NCBI GenBank assembly: GCA_028753945.1
Contig: JAPNXP010000017.1
Location: 186,001 to 250,000, forward strand
Direction of reading: 5' to 3'
DNA: 64,000 bases
DNA from: Hexactinellida sp. DTS-2022
Taxonomy: Eukaryota; Porifera; Hexactinellida
The notes beneath the pieces are model-generated. The model saw only the letters and a program-made list of their open reading frames with translations, did not search any database and had not been told where the DNA came from. A program made the position numbers and the translations under genes. The stretch's first letter is position 1. Every line of letters begins with the position of its first letter. Of this stretch, positions 34,702 through 44,651 are shown in pieces.

Positions 34702-35349
34702 GTTAAACTCTTGTGCTGTTCACTCGATAATAAAATAAATAGTATATACCGTATTTCCCCGAATAAGCGCCCCGGCGCTTATTGTTTTCGTGGGCCAAAT
34801 TATCCCGAAATTTTTGTGAAAAATCCAGAATATAATATTTAGGTCGGTTCTAATGGTTTCCACCAACAGTATACCTACCGAAGTTGCCAAAATCAATGGA
34901 ATTACATTACAGTGATCAACTAATGTGTATAAATTTTTATCATACCAATGACATTTTTATTGACCCGGTGCTTATTCAAGCCCCCGGGGCTTATTCGGGG
35001 AAATACGGTAATCTGAAGTAAATACATGTTCAACTTTGCCAAGCTATATCTCATAGGAATGTTGATATTTTTTTGAAATATTTTGGCATAAGAAACGTCC
35101 CATAGTCACAAAGATGTAGCAAAGTTTTAAATTCAATTTCCCAAAAATGTTGTCAAAAATTAAAAAATTTAATGCTCACATATAATGTAAAAATATAAAT
35201 AGATTTTTTTTTTTTTTTTTTAATCCAAAATCATAAACGTCCGTATCTCTTTAATATGTGTAATTTTTATCCAAATCCAATAATGGGAAGGGCCTCAACT
35301 TTCATTTTGATCATTGCTCAGTTGAATACTGCGCCAACTTCACACTCGT
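34702..35349 (-). repeat. right terminal inverted repeat, MULE/KDZ-like copy 1
   Basis: Complementary to 28643-29019, but 648 bp long because a TA-flanked MITE (34749-35008) is inserted between AGTATA and ATCTGAAG. Removing it restores about 386 bp. Confidence 0.85.
34749..35008. mobile_element. Tc1/mariner-type MITE (CCGTATTTCCCCG)
   Basis: Ends CCGTATTTCCCCGAATAAGC and GGCTTATTCGGGGAAATACGG, with TA on both sides (34747-34748, 35009-35010). The uninterrupted sequence in the left terminal repeat gives the empty site, which proves a 260-bp insertion. Confidence 0.95.
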
Positions 35350-35537
35350 TAATAAGCCACGATTTCTTACAAGCAGACTAGTGGATTTTTGAATTTTTCT
35401 TCAAATCAAATCACATCCTTTGGAAAATGATTCGTCAAATTCATTAGTAAGCGTACATACTACATTCCGATAAATAGTGAAGCGTGCTTGTTACATTTAA
35501 AAGAACAGATTTACCTGTTGGCTTGGACTTTCTTGTA

Positions 35538-35868
35538 TTAGTCTTTCTTTTGGCCGAATTGTTCTTTGTTTATGTTGGCTTGGGCATCATCTCTTTGCAT
35601 GTTCCTGAGGTGGTCTAAATTAAGCTTCCAGTTTGTAGAACCAAGATCTTCAGCAGTGTATTCTTCAATATTATCCTCATTATCGCTCTCTACCTCTATT
35701 CGATCTTCATGAGGAAAGTTAAAGTGACGGAGGAGTGGAAGATGGTTAAACTCTAGTCCGAACATTAACTGGAAGGAACTATAGTTGGTTGCCCGTTTAC
35801 GATGTATATTGGCTGAAAGACAAGCCATCTGTAGTTTGTTGGGCCATTCAATATCTTTGTCAGATAGG
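35538..35868 (-). pseudogene. integrase C-terminal part, Ginger-like copy 1
   Basis: The frame reads DIEWPNKLQMACLSANIHRK and NYSSFQLMFGLEFNHLPLL, the helix and F.L.FG block that follow the catalytic core in gypsy/Ginger integrases. An acidic linker (EVESDNEDNIEEY) comes next. The join to the preceding exon at 35931 does not keep frame with any acceptor I can find, so a small indel is likely. Confidence 0.7.
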
Positions 35869-35930
35869 ATATTAATTGATAGCTGATTGATATTGAGATA
35901 CTATTAATTTGGTTCACAGAAATAGATTAC

Positions 35931-36037
35931 CTCTTGATGATTTTATTGTGTGCTTCGACCAATCCATTACTTGGGGGATGGTATACTGTTGTCGAACGAT
36001 CATCAACATCAAGAGCAATATGAAACTGCTTAAACTC
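35931..36037 (-). pseudogene. integrase exon with catalytic Glu, Ginger-like copy 1
   Basis: 107-nt exon between acceptor CCTATAG and donor GTAATC. It encodes STTVYHPPSNGLVEAHNKII, matching the rve motif YHPQSNG.VE.HN, where the Glu is the third catalytic residue. Confidence 0.75.
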
Positions 36038-36167
36038 CTATAGGAATGATGAAGTAATTTTTAGAAGTTAACGGTGTCCTGATAAGGAATATTTAAAATA
36101 TACACTTTTTCTGTCGCCGAGGCCTTCAGAAATATATGGTCAATGATATTTAGACTTAGCTTGCTTG

Positions 36168-36470
36168 TTAACTCTTTACCCTGATCGTGTTGTACAATTT
36201 GGGAACACCATAAGTAAGATAAATTTCTGTTAGTGCCTCAAGAACAGATTTCGTTGTCATTGTAAAGAGAGGCCGGGCAGTTACCAATTTGCTTAGATAA
36301 TAAACAACAACTATAATATGTTTGTATCCTAAAGAGTTTGTCGGAAAATCTGTGACTAGATCCATCCCCACATGATACCAAGGTTGTTTAGGAGGTACTA
36401 TGGGTTGAAGTTTACGCTGGGGCTGCGGTGGAAGAGATGCTACCATCTGACATCGATGACAACTTTGAAT
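36168..36470 (-). pseudogene. integrase catalytic core, first part, Ginger-like copy 1
   Basis: Starts at acceptor CATTTAG with IQSCHRCQMVASLPPQPQRK, the CC half of the HHCC zinc finger, then WYHVGMDLVTDFP with the first catalytic Asp and KHIIVVVYYLSKLVTARPL. Near 36190 a one-base frameshift leads into the frame IVQHDQGKELTSKL, which holds the second Asp. The order and spacing are those of rve integrases of gypsy and Ginger elements and of host genes derived from them, such as KRBA2. Confidence 0.8.
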
Positions 36471-36533
36471 CTAAATGATAGAAATAGTTCAATCAAATTT
36501 GAAGTAGAATGAAACCCTTTTTGGTATACTTAC

Positions 36534-36600
36534 GTATTCACGAATGTCTTTTTGCATTCCCCGCCATGTAAACTCCTTAATGATCATTTCAGTAGTACTG
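36534..36600 (-). pseudogene. integrase zinc-finger exon end, Ginger-like copy 1
   Basis: The frame reads IIKEFTWRGMQKDIREY up to donor GTAAGT (36533) and splices in phase 0 to the exon at 36470. It is the family's F.W.GM..DI..Y block. The upstream HH residues are lost at the neighbouring repeat. Confidence 0.7.
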
Positions 36601-36768
36601 TTGCGTAGATTTCTGAGAATCTAGAATTCTGAGATTCCTGTACTAAAAAACCATGGACGCAATAGTAGCATATAATTCTGAGATTCACCTTAGAATCCTG
36701 AGATTCTATGGTTAATCTCGAGATTCAGTTGTGGTTGGATATTATTGTATGTTACTTACTATGAAATT
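36597..36768 (+). repeat. TGTTGCGTAGATTTCTGAGA repeat, copy 1
   Basis: About 170 bp rich in TCTGAGATTC and its complement. A copy in opposite orientation lies at 45743-45903 with the same internal order (CATGGACGCAATAGTAGCAT and so on). Each copy lies in or beside a Ginger-like element. It may be a MITE. No target duplication was settled. Confidence 0.75.
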
Positions 36769-36776
36769 GGGTACTA

Positions 36777-36927
36777 CAGTGGAACTCTATAAGTGGGGAT
36801 GTTCGAGACAATATATTTAAATTTTCATTGAAATACACCTCTATAAGTGGGGAATTACCACTAACTGGGGATGGGTGGATATCAGAATGTTCGCCGGCCC
36901 AACTTCAGCCACTTAGAGGTATCACTG
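36777..36927. mobile_element. Tc1/mariner-type MITE (CAGTGGAACTCTATAAGTGG)
   Basis: Ends CAGTGGAACTCTATAAGTGG and CCACTTAGAGGTATCACTG, with TA at both borders (36775-36776, 36928-36929). Confidence 0.85.
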
Positions 36928-37060
36928 TACAATGTAAACGCGTAATCTTCCCATTATGCATTATATAGTTATGACTTAATCTTCTAATGTGTAATTAGTG
37001 GGGCAGCAAAGCAATAAAATTGTTCAATTTTTGATACAAGCATGAAAATTGGCACAGACA

Positions 37061-37557
37061 TCTATACTATTAAAACACAAGCCTGGGTGTATATATGTAT
37101 ATATATATATATATATTTGTTTGTATGTTACGAGTTGATTGAAGAAAGTGGACGGTTTCCAAATGTGATTTTTGGCATATAGGGGTAACTTTAGGCACCC
37201 GCCAACAAGTTGAGGTTTCCACTCAAAATTTCTCACACCTCGGCAAGTTATGACGTCATTGTCACATTTCGAGAACCCTGAAAATTCACTTAATCGCACA
37301 TAATTCGCGCCCTTTAAGAGATAAAAATCTGAAAATTTAATAGAACATGCACATTAATGTTGCGGACACGTTGGTCACACCAGATCGCCAATATGCTTAC
37401 TCATTATCGAATGATGACGTAATCACTAAATTTAACATTGTTAAATTCTACTATTTTAGGCCTATTTCGCTTTATAATCAATATTAGGAGTATATAAACC
37501 ACTCACCAACCGCGAAGTGGTTGGTGTGTGGTTGTGTTCTCCCGCGAAGCGCGCTAG
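37061..37557 (+). mobile_element. non-autonomous Helitron, copy 2
   Basis: TCTATACTATTAAAACACA after A at the start and GCGCGCTAG before T at the end. Hairpin ACCAACCGCGAAGTGGTTGGT near the 3' end. Very similar to 2382-3029 but shorter in the middle, with a (TA)n run at 37086-37117. Confidence 0.88.
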
Positions 37558-38251
37558 TAGATAAATATATTATAAAAGATATGGATATGGAAGCATCACG
37601 AAATTTTAATATTTTCAAGATGGCGGCCATAAATTGTCGGAAAGTGTCGGACAAAAGTCCGCTCTCGCGAATACTTGTTAAATGACCTCGTAGAGTGTTT
37701 GTATGCACATAGTTATTCTCAAATGACTGTGCGGTGAAGAAAGAGGGGTCACTCGATGGGGTAGAAACAATATTTGAGAATGGAATTTATCACATTCCAG
37801 CGTTGTCAAGGAATGTCATCCCTCCAAAACATGGTCATTTGACCCCTATAATGACAGGAAATCTTATGCTGATTACGAATATCAGCATTAAACATTTATT
37901 AAACTTCAATTGACAGAGTTAATTTGCTTTTATATACATATATGTACACAGTATAACTGGGTTAGTACGTACTTCGGCTTAGTAGGTACTGATTTTTTCA
38001 ACCAATTAGTAAATTTATATGTATCTCAATATAATGTAAATTCCGTAGTACTTATACTTACATGATATGCACAAATTTTCTCTCACGAGGGGTTACATGC
38101 TAACCGTATTCTATTTTAACCCAAAATGAATTATGAAACTTTTACTCGATTAAGCCGAGAAATCTATTAACTGGTAGCTCTATAAAGCGGAGTCGACTGC
38201 GTTTAATCGACACCAATACCTATCTTATATTCAACGGATATTTCCATATTA
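37558..38251. other. no recognisable gene or repeat
   Basis: About 690 bp of AT-rich DNA. Contains AAGATGGCGGCCAT at 37616-37629, a YY1-like word, but nothing around it supports a promoter. Confidence 0.45.
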
Positions 38252-38424
38252 CAGTAGAATCTCGTTAGTGCGAACCGGATAAGAAGACAAACAGTTCCAC
38301 AGAATCAGGTCCCTACAAGCTACAATGGCTATTCACTGGGTATTACTCCGGTTAATATGAACTCCGGATAAAGCTAACAAAATTTTATCAACCCGTTGGT
38401 GCTCATATTAACGGGGTTCTACTG
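38252..38424. mobile_element. Tc1/mariner-type MITE (CAGTAGAATCTCGTTA)
   Basis: Ends CAGTAGAATCTCGTTAGTG and TATTAACGGGGTTCTACTG, TA at both borders (38250-38251, 38425-38426). Confidence 0.85.
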
Positions 38425-38660
38425 TATATAGGCATGCATGTAAAGATCTTATCCATATTTTAATAGAAATCAATATTGTGTATTCGATTTCCTTAAAATA
38501 GTGGCTCTTATACTATAAGAAAAGTCTGCGCCGATTGAGGACTGCATCTTCCAGGAGGTAAATGGCTCGATACGCCCCCTGCATTAGAGTACCCACTGAT
38601 CATCGTTTATTAATAGTTGCAGTTATAAACTCTTCTAAGTCGTTAATTATTAAATAAGAA

Positions 38661-38790
38661 CCTTCGGTCTCGGTCGCTTTGCGACTGATCGGTGCCACGC
38701 ACCTCAAGTTAACTGCTGCTATGCGGCCTTAATCCTCACTAAATCATTGATGATAGAGTTAGTAAAACATCCCTTCCTACCATTTCCATA
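38661..38790 (+). repeat. GCTTTGCG-rich repeat family, copy C
   Basis: Matches 14665-14780 (TTCGGTCTCGGTCGCTTTGCGAC, CACGCACCTCAAGTTAAC, GCGGCCTTA) and lacks the MITE that interrupts copy B. Confidence 0.75.
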
Positions 38791-38934
38791 CTTTTAACTT
38801 GTTTACCTTTAACACCACTTGAAAGCAAACTTCTAGGGTGATTTTGAATTTACAATAATTTGTTACCTTTTTTGTGAACAACAACAATAATACTATTCAT
38901 ATTAAAAAATTTAAAATGCGAAATTTGAAATCAG

Positions 38935-39095
38935 CATACTTGTTACCTATTATAGCATTTGGAAGTTAGTCTCTATCTGGTATAAATGCAGTTTCTATTC
39001 CCCAATCACTTTAAAGCAACCTGTACAAACAAACACACACAGTGGTACACACACACACAAACAAACATAAACAACAGTCGAGTTTTAATAATATA
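38935..39095 (+). repeat. TCAGCATACTTGTT repeat family, copy 2
   Basis: Shares the order of blocks with 15405-15560. Includes a (CA)n stretch at 39036-39064. Confidence 0.7.
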
Positions 39096-39894
39096 GATTC
39101 ATCAATAGTTTCTTAAAATCCTTAGCCCCTGATTGTTCTCGCCTAAAATATTTTTGAGCGCTTAACCGTAGACTGCCTAATCGCCACACAGTGTGGCAGT
39201 GCCAAAAAACATAGTAAATATTCTCCAAATTTCAAAAGATTTCCGATTTAAACATGTTTTCATATTCTCTATCGATTTCAATCATAAAAAAGTTTTTTGA
39301 AAGTTCAAGATGATGACATAGCAAAAAAAGTGTCATCTGCCACTTGAATGCTACCTCAATTAGAAATATTAAAATTTGAACTTTGGCTGTTCTAAACATG
39401 TCAGTTATGGAATTCAATGTATAGTCCCTTTTTAGAATGTTTACTATTGTTTTTAGACACTTGTGGGACATAAATGGAATTTCTTGCATTTTTTCGTCAT
39501 CCATGGTTCAAAAAAACAACTTTAGTTGTTTTAATATATTGCTGTAGCTTCAGTAGTATGCGTCCGAATCGTTTGAATATGTTATCCAAAATGGAATATT
39601 ATGGCTCCACATGATGTAGTTTTCAAAGTAAGACCTACTTCCTTTATTCTTAGCATATTTCGTTTCAAAGAAAAATTGTTTGTCACCATTTTTTGGACAA
39701 AATACTGAACAAAATTTTTCAAAAGTTTTTTAATGTTAGCAAAATATGACTGTCTTGATGACTTTTGAATATATAAGTTCATTCTTTTTATTCAAAAGAT
39801 TTGTAATGAATTAGAAATTCATGAAAAAGCTTTCGGCAGTATTCATTGAACATGAGGATGTCCATAACTAGTTAAAAGAAATATATTGAAATTA
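39096..39894. other. no recognised gene; two uncharacterised minus-strand frames
   Basis: Open frames on the minus strand (39504-39232, 90 codons; 39782-39582, 66 codons) have protein-like composition (MDDEKMQEIPFMSHKCL...), but I recognise no domain and there is no second copy in the window to test them. Confidence 0.35.
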
Positions 39895-40050
39895 TAAATT
39901 GGAATGTTGACACATTCCTCGGTTGCCATGGATATGTATTTTCCTAAAATGAGGCATACTTCAAAAAGTATCGATTTTATGTAAACTATGCTAGTACTGA
40001 TCTATCCGCAATAGGTAACTTCCTATTCATTGATGATGCATTATATATGC
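39895..40050. repeat. diverged fragment of the 1.07-kb foldback family
   Basis: GGAATGTTGACACATTCCTCGGTTGCC, AAAATGAGGCATA and CTTCCTATTCATTGATGAT parallel the arm of the element at 12819-13887 with many substitutions. Confidence 0.55.
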
Positions 40051-40465
40051 CTAACTACAATAATCTTTGAGATAGTAAGATAATTAGCACTTAATTCCTT
40101 ATGAGGTAATACACTCATTATCTCAAAAAAAAGTCTTGAATTGATATAATTATTGCTTAGCCATAAAAACGAATGAATATTTGAATATTCGAATATTCGT
40201 TTCAGCTCTAATTTAAACAGAAACTCACAACTAAAACAATTAATTAATTACAACTCAACTGATATTCTTTGTGTTTCGTCCCGGCTTGGACTCGTCAGTT
40301 GCGTTCCCTTTCCCGCAGTACACTTTAGATGGAGGAGTGTTGGTTGAGTGTTACTTGATAATTCGCCACTGGGGATGTGCCGTTGCAGGTCGCGTTTCCA
40401 TTATCTGGGTTCACCATTATAGGGATTACGTTGCCTGAATAACCTCGAGCAGAGGTCCCTACAAG
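40051..40465. other. no recognisable gene
   Basis: About 415 bp. The part from 40270 to 40440 is less AT-rich than its surroundings. It may be the 3' flank of Ginger-like copy 2, but nothing is demonstrable. Confidence 0.4.
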
Positions 40466-40682
40466 CAGTGGCGTATCTAGGGGGGGGGGGGCAAGGGAGG
40501 GTGACCGCCCCCCTATTTTTTAGTTTGCCCTCCATTTGCCCCCCCCCCCCCCCCCCCCACTTTTTTATGTAATGTACTTAGCTAATTTACTAATCCTTTC
40601 GACCGACCCACCCTGAGACCCCCAGGATTTTGTCTTGCCCCCCCTTTGCCCCCCAAATTCAAATATCCTAGTTACGCCACTG
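40466..40682. mobile_element. hAT-type MITE (CAGTGGCGTA) with poly-G/poly-C
   Basis: Ends CAGTGGCGTATCTAGG and CCTAGTTACGCCACTG with the perfect 8-bp duplication CCTACAAG (40458-40465, 40683-40690). The interior has a G run (about 40481-40490) and a C run (about 40540-40558), so its exact length may be a sequencing estimate. Confidence 0.92.
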
Positions 40683-40827
40683 CCTACAAGGTTTGATGTA
40701 CCTTGCCTTTGAGCGCTTTCGAAAATCAATCATGTTTAAACGAATATTATTCTGAGGATTGAGATATTGTGGATAGTCTTTATTCGATCTTAATGAATTT
40801 AGTAGATGTCGTACAATAGGTAAGAGT

Positions 40828-41290
40828 TTAGGAACTAAGCATTGAAATTACAGGTTCGTAATGGTTCAAATAGTTGGTAATGTAGATGGATGTGTTAGAT
40901 TTATCATTAGCTCTGAGCATGCTCCACCGTACCTCACGAATTAATGAGCCTTCAGGTATGCAATCGTTGTTCGCAACAAATATATCTGCCTGGAGGATAC
41001 AAGCAGCCGCCATGATTTCTACATCTCCTGCCCAGGTGCCTTCTATACTAACCAGGTTTTCATCTAGTAAGTAGTTGGAAGGATACATCTTTTTCTGGTG
41101 AAAATACCACTGGAGCTGAGTTGTACCCTCACTTGCTATAAATCTAGATATTATAGCTCGAAGTTGTAAATGGCTCTCTTGACTTCCAGTGATTATCTTC
41201 GATAAGCACCGAAAGAGACAGTTTCCATCTCCAACAATACTCTCTGTCTCCGATGGCTCGTATTGACACAGAGGCTTTCCTTTCAGACTT
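40828..41290 (-). CDS. OTU cysteine-protease domain of Ginger-like copy 2
   Basis: The minus-strand frame is open from about 41290 to the stop at 40828. It carries IVGDGNCLFRCLSKIITGSQ (catalytic Asp and Cys), GTWAGDVEIMAAACILQADI and IYITNYLNHYEPVISML (catalytic His). Only the last 86 codons start at an ATG (41088), but the upstream frame is continuous, and its DGNC block shows the domain is complete. A preceding splice donor at 41292 (GCAGCCG|GTAAGT) suggests the OTU is reached by splicing. Active-site residues are intact although the rest of this copy is broken. Confidence 0.78.
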
Positions 41291-41292
41291 AC

Positions 41293-41530
41293 CGGCTGCT
41301 TGATGGCTGAGTGAAAATTCCGTCAGTGCAGCAATGGAATCATCTTGGTGTTCAGTTGGGGGAGAGAAAATGTCTTCCTCATCTTTTTCAGCAAGAAAGT
41401 CGCATAGAGAAAAGATAGCTTCTTCTTCATCAACATCCTCCTCTGCATCACTGATACATTGTTGACGGATGGGACTAGTTCTTCATACCGAGAATCTCTA
41501 CCCTACATAGTTCTGAATAGTGTAGTGCCA
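41293..41530 (-). pseudogene. acidic linker exon of Ginger-like copy 2
   Basis: The minus-strand frame contains SDAEEDVDEEEAIFSLCDF and EKDEEDIFSPPTEHQDDS, ending at donor GTAAGT (41292). Rich in Asp/Glu, no known domain. Lies directly before the OTU domain. Confidence 0.5.
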
Positions 41531-41646
41531 TGAGACTTTTTGAACGTTGAGTTCATGCAAAGCACAGCGGATTTTAGAAGTTGAGTCCAATCCTTTCCAC
41601 ACTGAATGTGCATCTTGTTCAACTTATTAGGAAATAATTAGTATTG

Positions 41647-41821
41647 CAGTGGAAGCTGCTTAATTGGGACACCTCGGGAGCATACTTTTTCTCCCAGTTA
41701 ATACGTGGAGTCCCAATTAACGAAGATAATTCAAAGATAAGAATCCTTTCTAAATCTTTGTCCCGATTAAGCAGAATACCCGTTATTAATCCGTCTCCCG
41801 ATTAATTAAGCGGTTCCACTG
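41647..41821. mobile_element. Tc1/mariner-type MITE (CAGTGGAAGCTGCTTAATTG)
   Basis: Ends CAGTGGAAGCTGCTTAATTG and TTAATTAAGCGGTTCCACTG. TA follows on the right (41822-41823), but the left border reads TTG, so the left target site has changed. Confidence 0.75.
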
Positions 41822-41904
41822 TATTACAATTAAAGATAAATCTCGAACTAATTATTTAAAATGCTAAAAATCTACGTTTTCAGTATTTTGTTATGAGCCC
41901 CAAC

Positions 41905-44458
41905 CAGGGCTTCATCTAGCCTTCAAACATTCGCGCACCCTAAGTGTATAGATTTATTTTTCGCGCACCCAAATTTACCAAACATTTCTAATTTTTTCCC
42001 TAGTTTCTCGCTCGCCATATCAGCTCTTTACATATTTAACATATTTACTAGCTCTCAATTTTCTCTCAATTATTGTTGATGGCTTCCCCAAAACGGAATA
42101 AAATAGATGATTCCGCCACAGATTTTAATGACCCCGACAAAGTTGATGCCAATGCTTCATTTCGACTAAAACATCCTTGGGTAATAGAAGTCCTAGACGG
42201 GTATTTGTGTGGGTTTTGCTACGACGTTAGTCAGGCTGAAAAGCTAAAGCTATGTACCGGAAAAAGGTATTTTGTTGACAGAGTCTGTGGGAAAAGCCAG
42301 CAGCCAGGAATGAAGGCTCTTACTCACGAAAATGACGCTCACCACATACATCTAACTTCAAAAAATGTGAACATCGGCGTTTACATAAAAGATGCGGCGG
42401 AAAACCTAGCGAAAGAGAAGTCTACTGGCAAGGAGAAATATATTTTGAAATACCTCGATAATGCTTCTTTTCTATTCAAGAAACAAATCCCGCATACAAC
42501 TAAGTTTCAAAAATTGATATCCCTCGCTTGTCGAATGAGCGATGAAGTAGATATCTGGACTAAGAACCGAGATCACAATGCCACTTATAGGTCAAAAGCC
42601 TCAGTTACGGAGTTCTTGGAGTTGTTCGAAAAACAAATTGGCGAAGACACCAAAGCTGATCTTTCAACATCACTTCAGATCTATCGCTCCTGGACAATAT
42701 TGGCCGATGAAACTTCGGTTCACAATCACGGGATTTTAAGTATTTATGCGAGGTATATCTCTTACAAAACCGGTAACGTTGATGAGTGCATGTTAGATTG
42801 TAAGCCAATTGAAGGCAGAACTACAGCTGTAAATCTTTTCAAATTAATTAACGAGTGTCGAAAAAGTTGGCTTAGACAAATGTTTATGCCGGAGCGTTTC
42901 CTTCGACGGGGCCAGGAATATGTTTAGCGAGCAAGAAGGAGTTCTTGGATATCTAAAACGTTTCTGGAATAAAAATATTCTTTTTGAGCATTGTCGTGCC
43001 CATCGGCTTGTACCAGTTTGTAAAACAGTAGCTAATGAAGTACCATTGGTGAGGGAAGTGATTGAACTCATTAACGCTGTTTATAAGGTCTTTCAAAAGT
43101 CTAATCGGAAAGTTGACCTACTGAAAGGCAAATGTTTAGAGGATGAAATGAAGGTGAAAACACTTATAAATGCTGCCATGACACGATGGCTTACTACAGG
43201 TCAAAGTGTCGATAGGATGATCGATTTAATAGTACAGGTGTTGGAGTCCCTTCTAGATATTTCCAATGATAATTCTTTTGTTCACGAAGATCGTTTGAAA
43301 TGTAAAGGATTGTTCTCAAGTTTATTATCCTCGCGCAATTTGAAAGTTCTTCTTATGCTCCAGATAGTGCTCGGACATGCGAATCGTCTAAGCTCCATTT
43401 TTTAGGACCCGAAGGTTGGATATTCCTATGCCGTGAAGGAAACAAAGGCATTCGTGATACTTCTGAAAGAGCTGGATGTATCTATATTTATTAATGAACA
43501 ATTCGATACACTCTCAAAACGAATTACGGCTGCAGGCTTTCAAATCTCCGAAAGGGGTCCCCTTCGATCCAGTCGCTCTCCAGTGCGTCCCATTGAGTGT
43601 GTGCTCGGTGACTACATTTCCGGACTGATATGCGAAATGGATGCGAGGTTCTCCCAAGATAGTAGTGATTTGTCAACAAATCTTGTTAGATTTGATTCAG
43701 AACATTGGATGAAAACTGAAGGTGGCATTTGGTGGGTTAGTTGGAAGTTTGGTTTCGACAAATATGCTCTGGACGGCGAAATCTATACCCTCTCCAATTT
43801 TATTGAAGCCGAAAAGCTCTTCGAAGGATGTGACACTCAAGAGGATGCGACCGATGCGTACAAGAAGTTTATATCCAACTCCACCTTAAGAGCCGTATAT
43901 CCAGAGCATACAATGGTGGCGGCCTTTTTTCTCTGTAGACCAATGGGAACAGCCAGCGTAGAAAGATCCTTCTCCTGCACGACTAAAATTGTCTCAGACG
44001 ATCGTTGTTCTCTGACTCCAGTTCACATCGCCATGCTGACAAGAATATCTGTCCAAGGGATAGCATTGCCAGGAGTGCACGATAACAAAGAGGCCTATTT
44101 AGAGTTTCTGCATCGGGTATTTCTACAATGGGCCAAGTCTACACGTAGAATTGACAAATAAGCATTGAAACTATTATCTGAATTTTGGGTAGTGTTCAAT
44201 ACATATATATTCATAGATACATAAAGCGTCTAATACATAGCTAATGTCTTCACAATATTTCAGGGATCGATTTCACATGATACGTTGGGCATATGCGCGG
44301 AATTTGTTCCCGAAACCTTCTTCCCAACCTCTAAGTCCGCTTTGCGGACCTAGTAGTTCTACATTTTTTGGGTGCGCATTACGCACCCAGTTTAAAATCG
44401 TTTTCCTCGCACTCTCAAAATTAGTTCTCGAAAAACCACGCGCCCAGACGAAGGCCTG
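41905..44458 (+). mobile_element. hAT transposon, full length, 2554 bp
   Basis: Begins CAGGGCTTCATCTAG and ends CAGACGAAGGCCTG (imperfect inverted repeats). A perfect 8-bp target duplication GCCCCAAC flanks it (41897-41904, 44459-44466). CGCGCACCC-type subterminal words lie inside both ends. It carries a nearly complete transposase frame and is inserted in Ginger-like copy 2, between the integrase core and the acidic exon. Confidence 0.92.
42079..44161 (+). pseudogene. hAT transposase, one frameshift and one stop
   Basis: Start taken at ATG 42079. Residues about 40-110 hold LDGYLCGFC and later HENDAHHIHL, a C-x2-C...H BED/TTF-like DNA-binding finger. The first catalytic region reads SWTILADETSV. 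Between about 42846 and 42880 the frame shifts by one base. The new frame continues into VSFDGARNMFSEQEGVLGY, the hAT second-Asp block, and MTRWLTTGQSVDRM. A TAG at 43403-43405 interrupts it. The last part (43433-44161) has the dimerisation motif MGTASVERSFSCTTKI. A complete hAT transposase is about 600-700 residues, and these pieces sum to that. Two simple lesions in an otherwise well-kept element imply recent inactivation. An assembly error is the alternative. Confidence 0.88.
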
Positions 44459-44651
44459 GCCCCAACCAATCCATTCGCCATTGCGTGGTATGCTCGAGTA
44501 CTGCGATTTTGAACATTCAATTTGTGATGGAACTCCTGAAATATCTAGGAATATGATAATTATACAAATATGTTAGTTAGGTAGTAGAACTTTACTAAAT
44601 GTAATACAAAGATATTATTGTATATAATTCTAATTTATTTAGCATAAGTAC

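Larger units (their letters stand above)
28643..35349 (-). mobile_element. MULE/KDZ-like DDE transposon with OTU domain, copy 1 (6.7 kb)
   Basis: Both ends read ACGAGTGTGAAGTTGGCGC as an inverted repeat, and the 9-bp duplication TAATAAGCC flanks the element (28634-28642, 35350-35358). Inverted termini are about 380 bp long. Inside, on the minus strand, are a transposase with a D...D...C-x2-H...E layout and a C-terminal OTU domain. A related element with the same first 17 bases lies at 56660-63558. Long inverted termini and 8-9-bp duplications point to the Mutator-like side of the DDE families. Exact superfamily not settled by eye. Confidence 0.85.
26936..36600 (-). mobile_element. Ginger/gypsy-integrase-like transposon with OTU domain, copy 1
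   Basis: Read on the minus strand from 36600 to 26936. In order: end of the integrase zinc finger, rve integrase core, a further block, GPY/F-like domain, three small exons, OTU domain. Good GT..AG introns interrupt it (for example 36533-36471), which favours a DNA transposon such as Ginger over an LTR element. I see no LTRs. It is split by the MULE/KDZ-like element at 28643-35349. The upstream coding part is missing where the repeat at 36597-36768 begins. Terminal repeats of this element were not found, so the outer limits are only the coding limits. Confidence 0.7.

Noticed and set aside
37616-37629. AAGATGGCGGCCAT as a YY1-type promoter element
   Set aside because: A single motif match in AT-rich intronic sequence, with no exon or transcription evidence nearby.
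40481-40558. Poly-G and poly-C runs as a regulatory or G-quadruplex site
   Set aside because: They lie inside a hAT MITE with a perfect target duplication, and such runs are prone to sequencing length errors.
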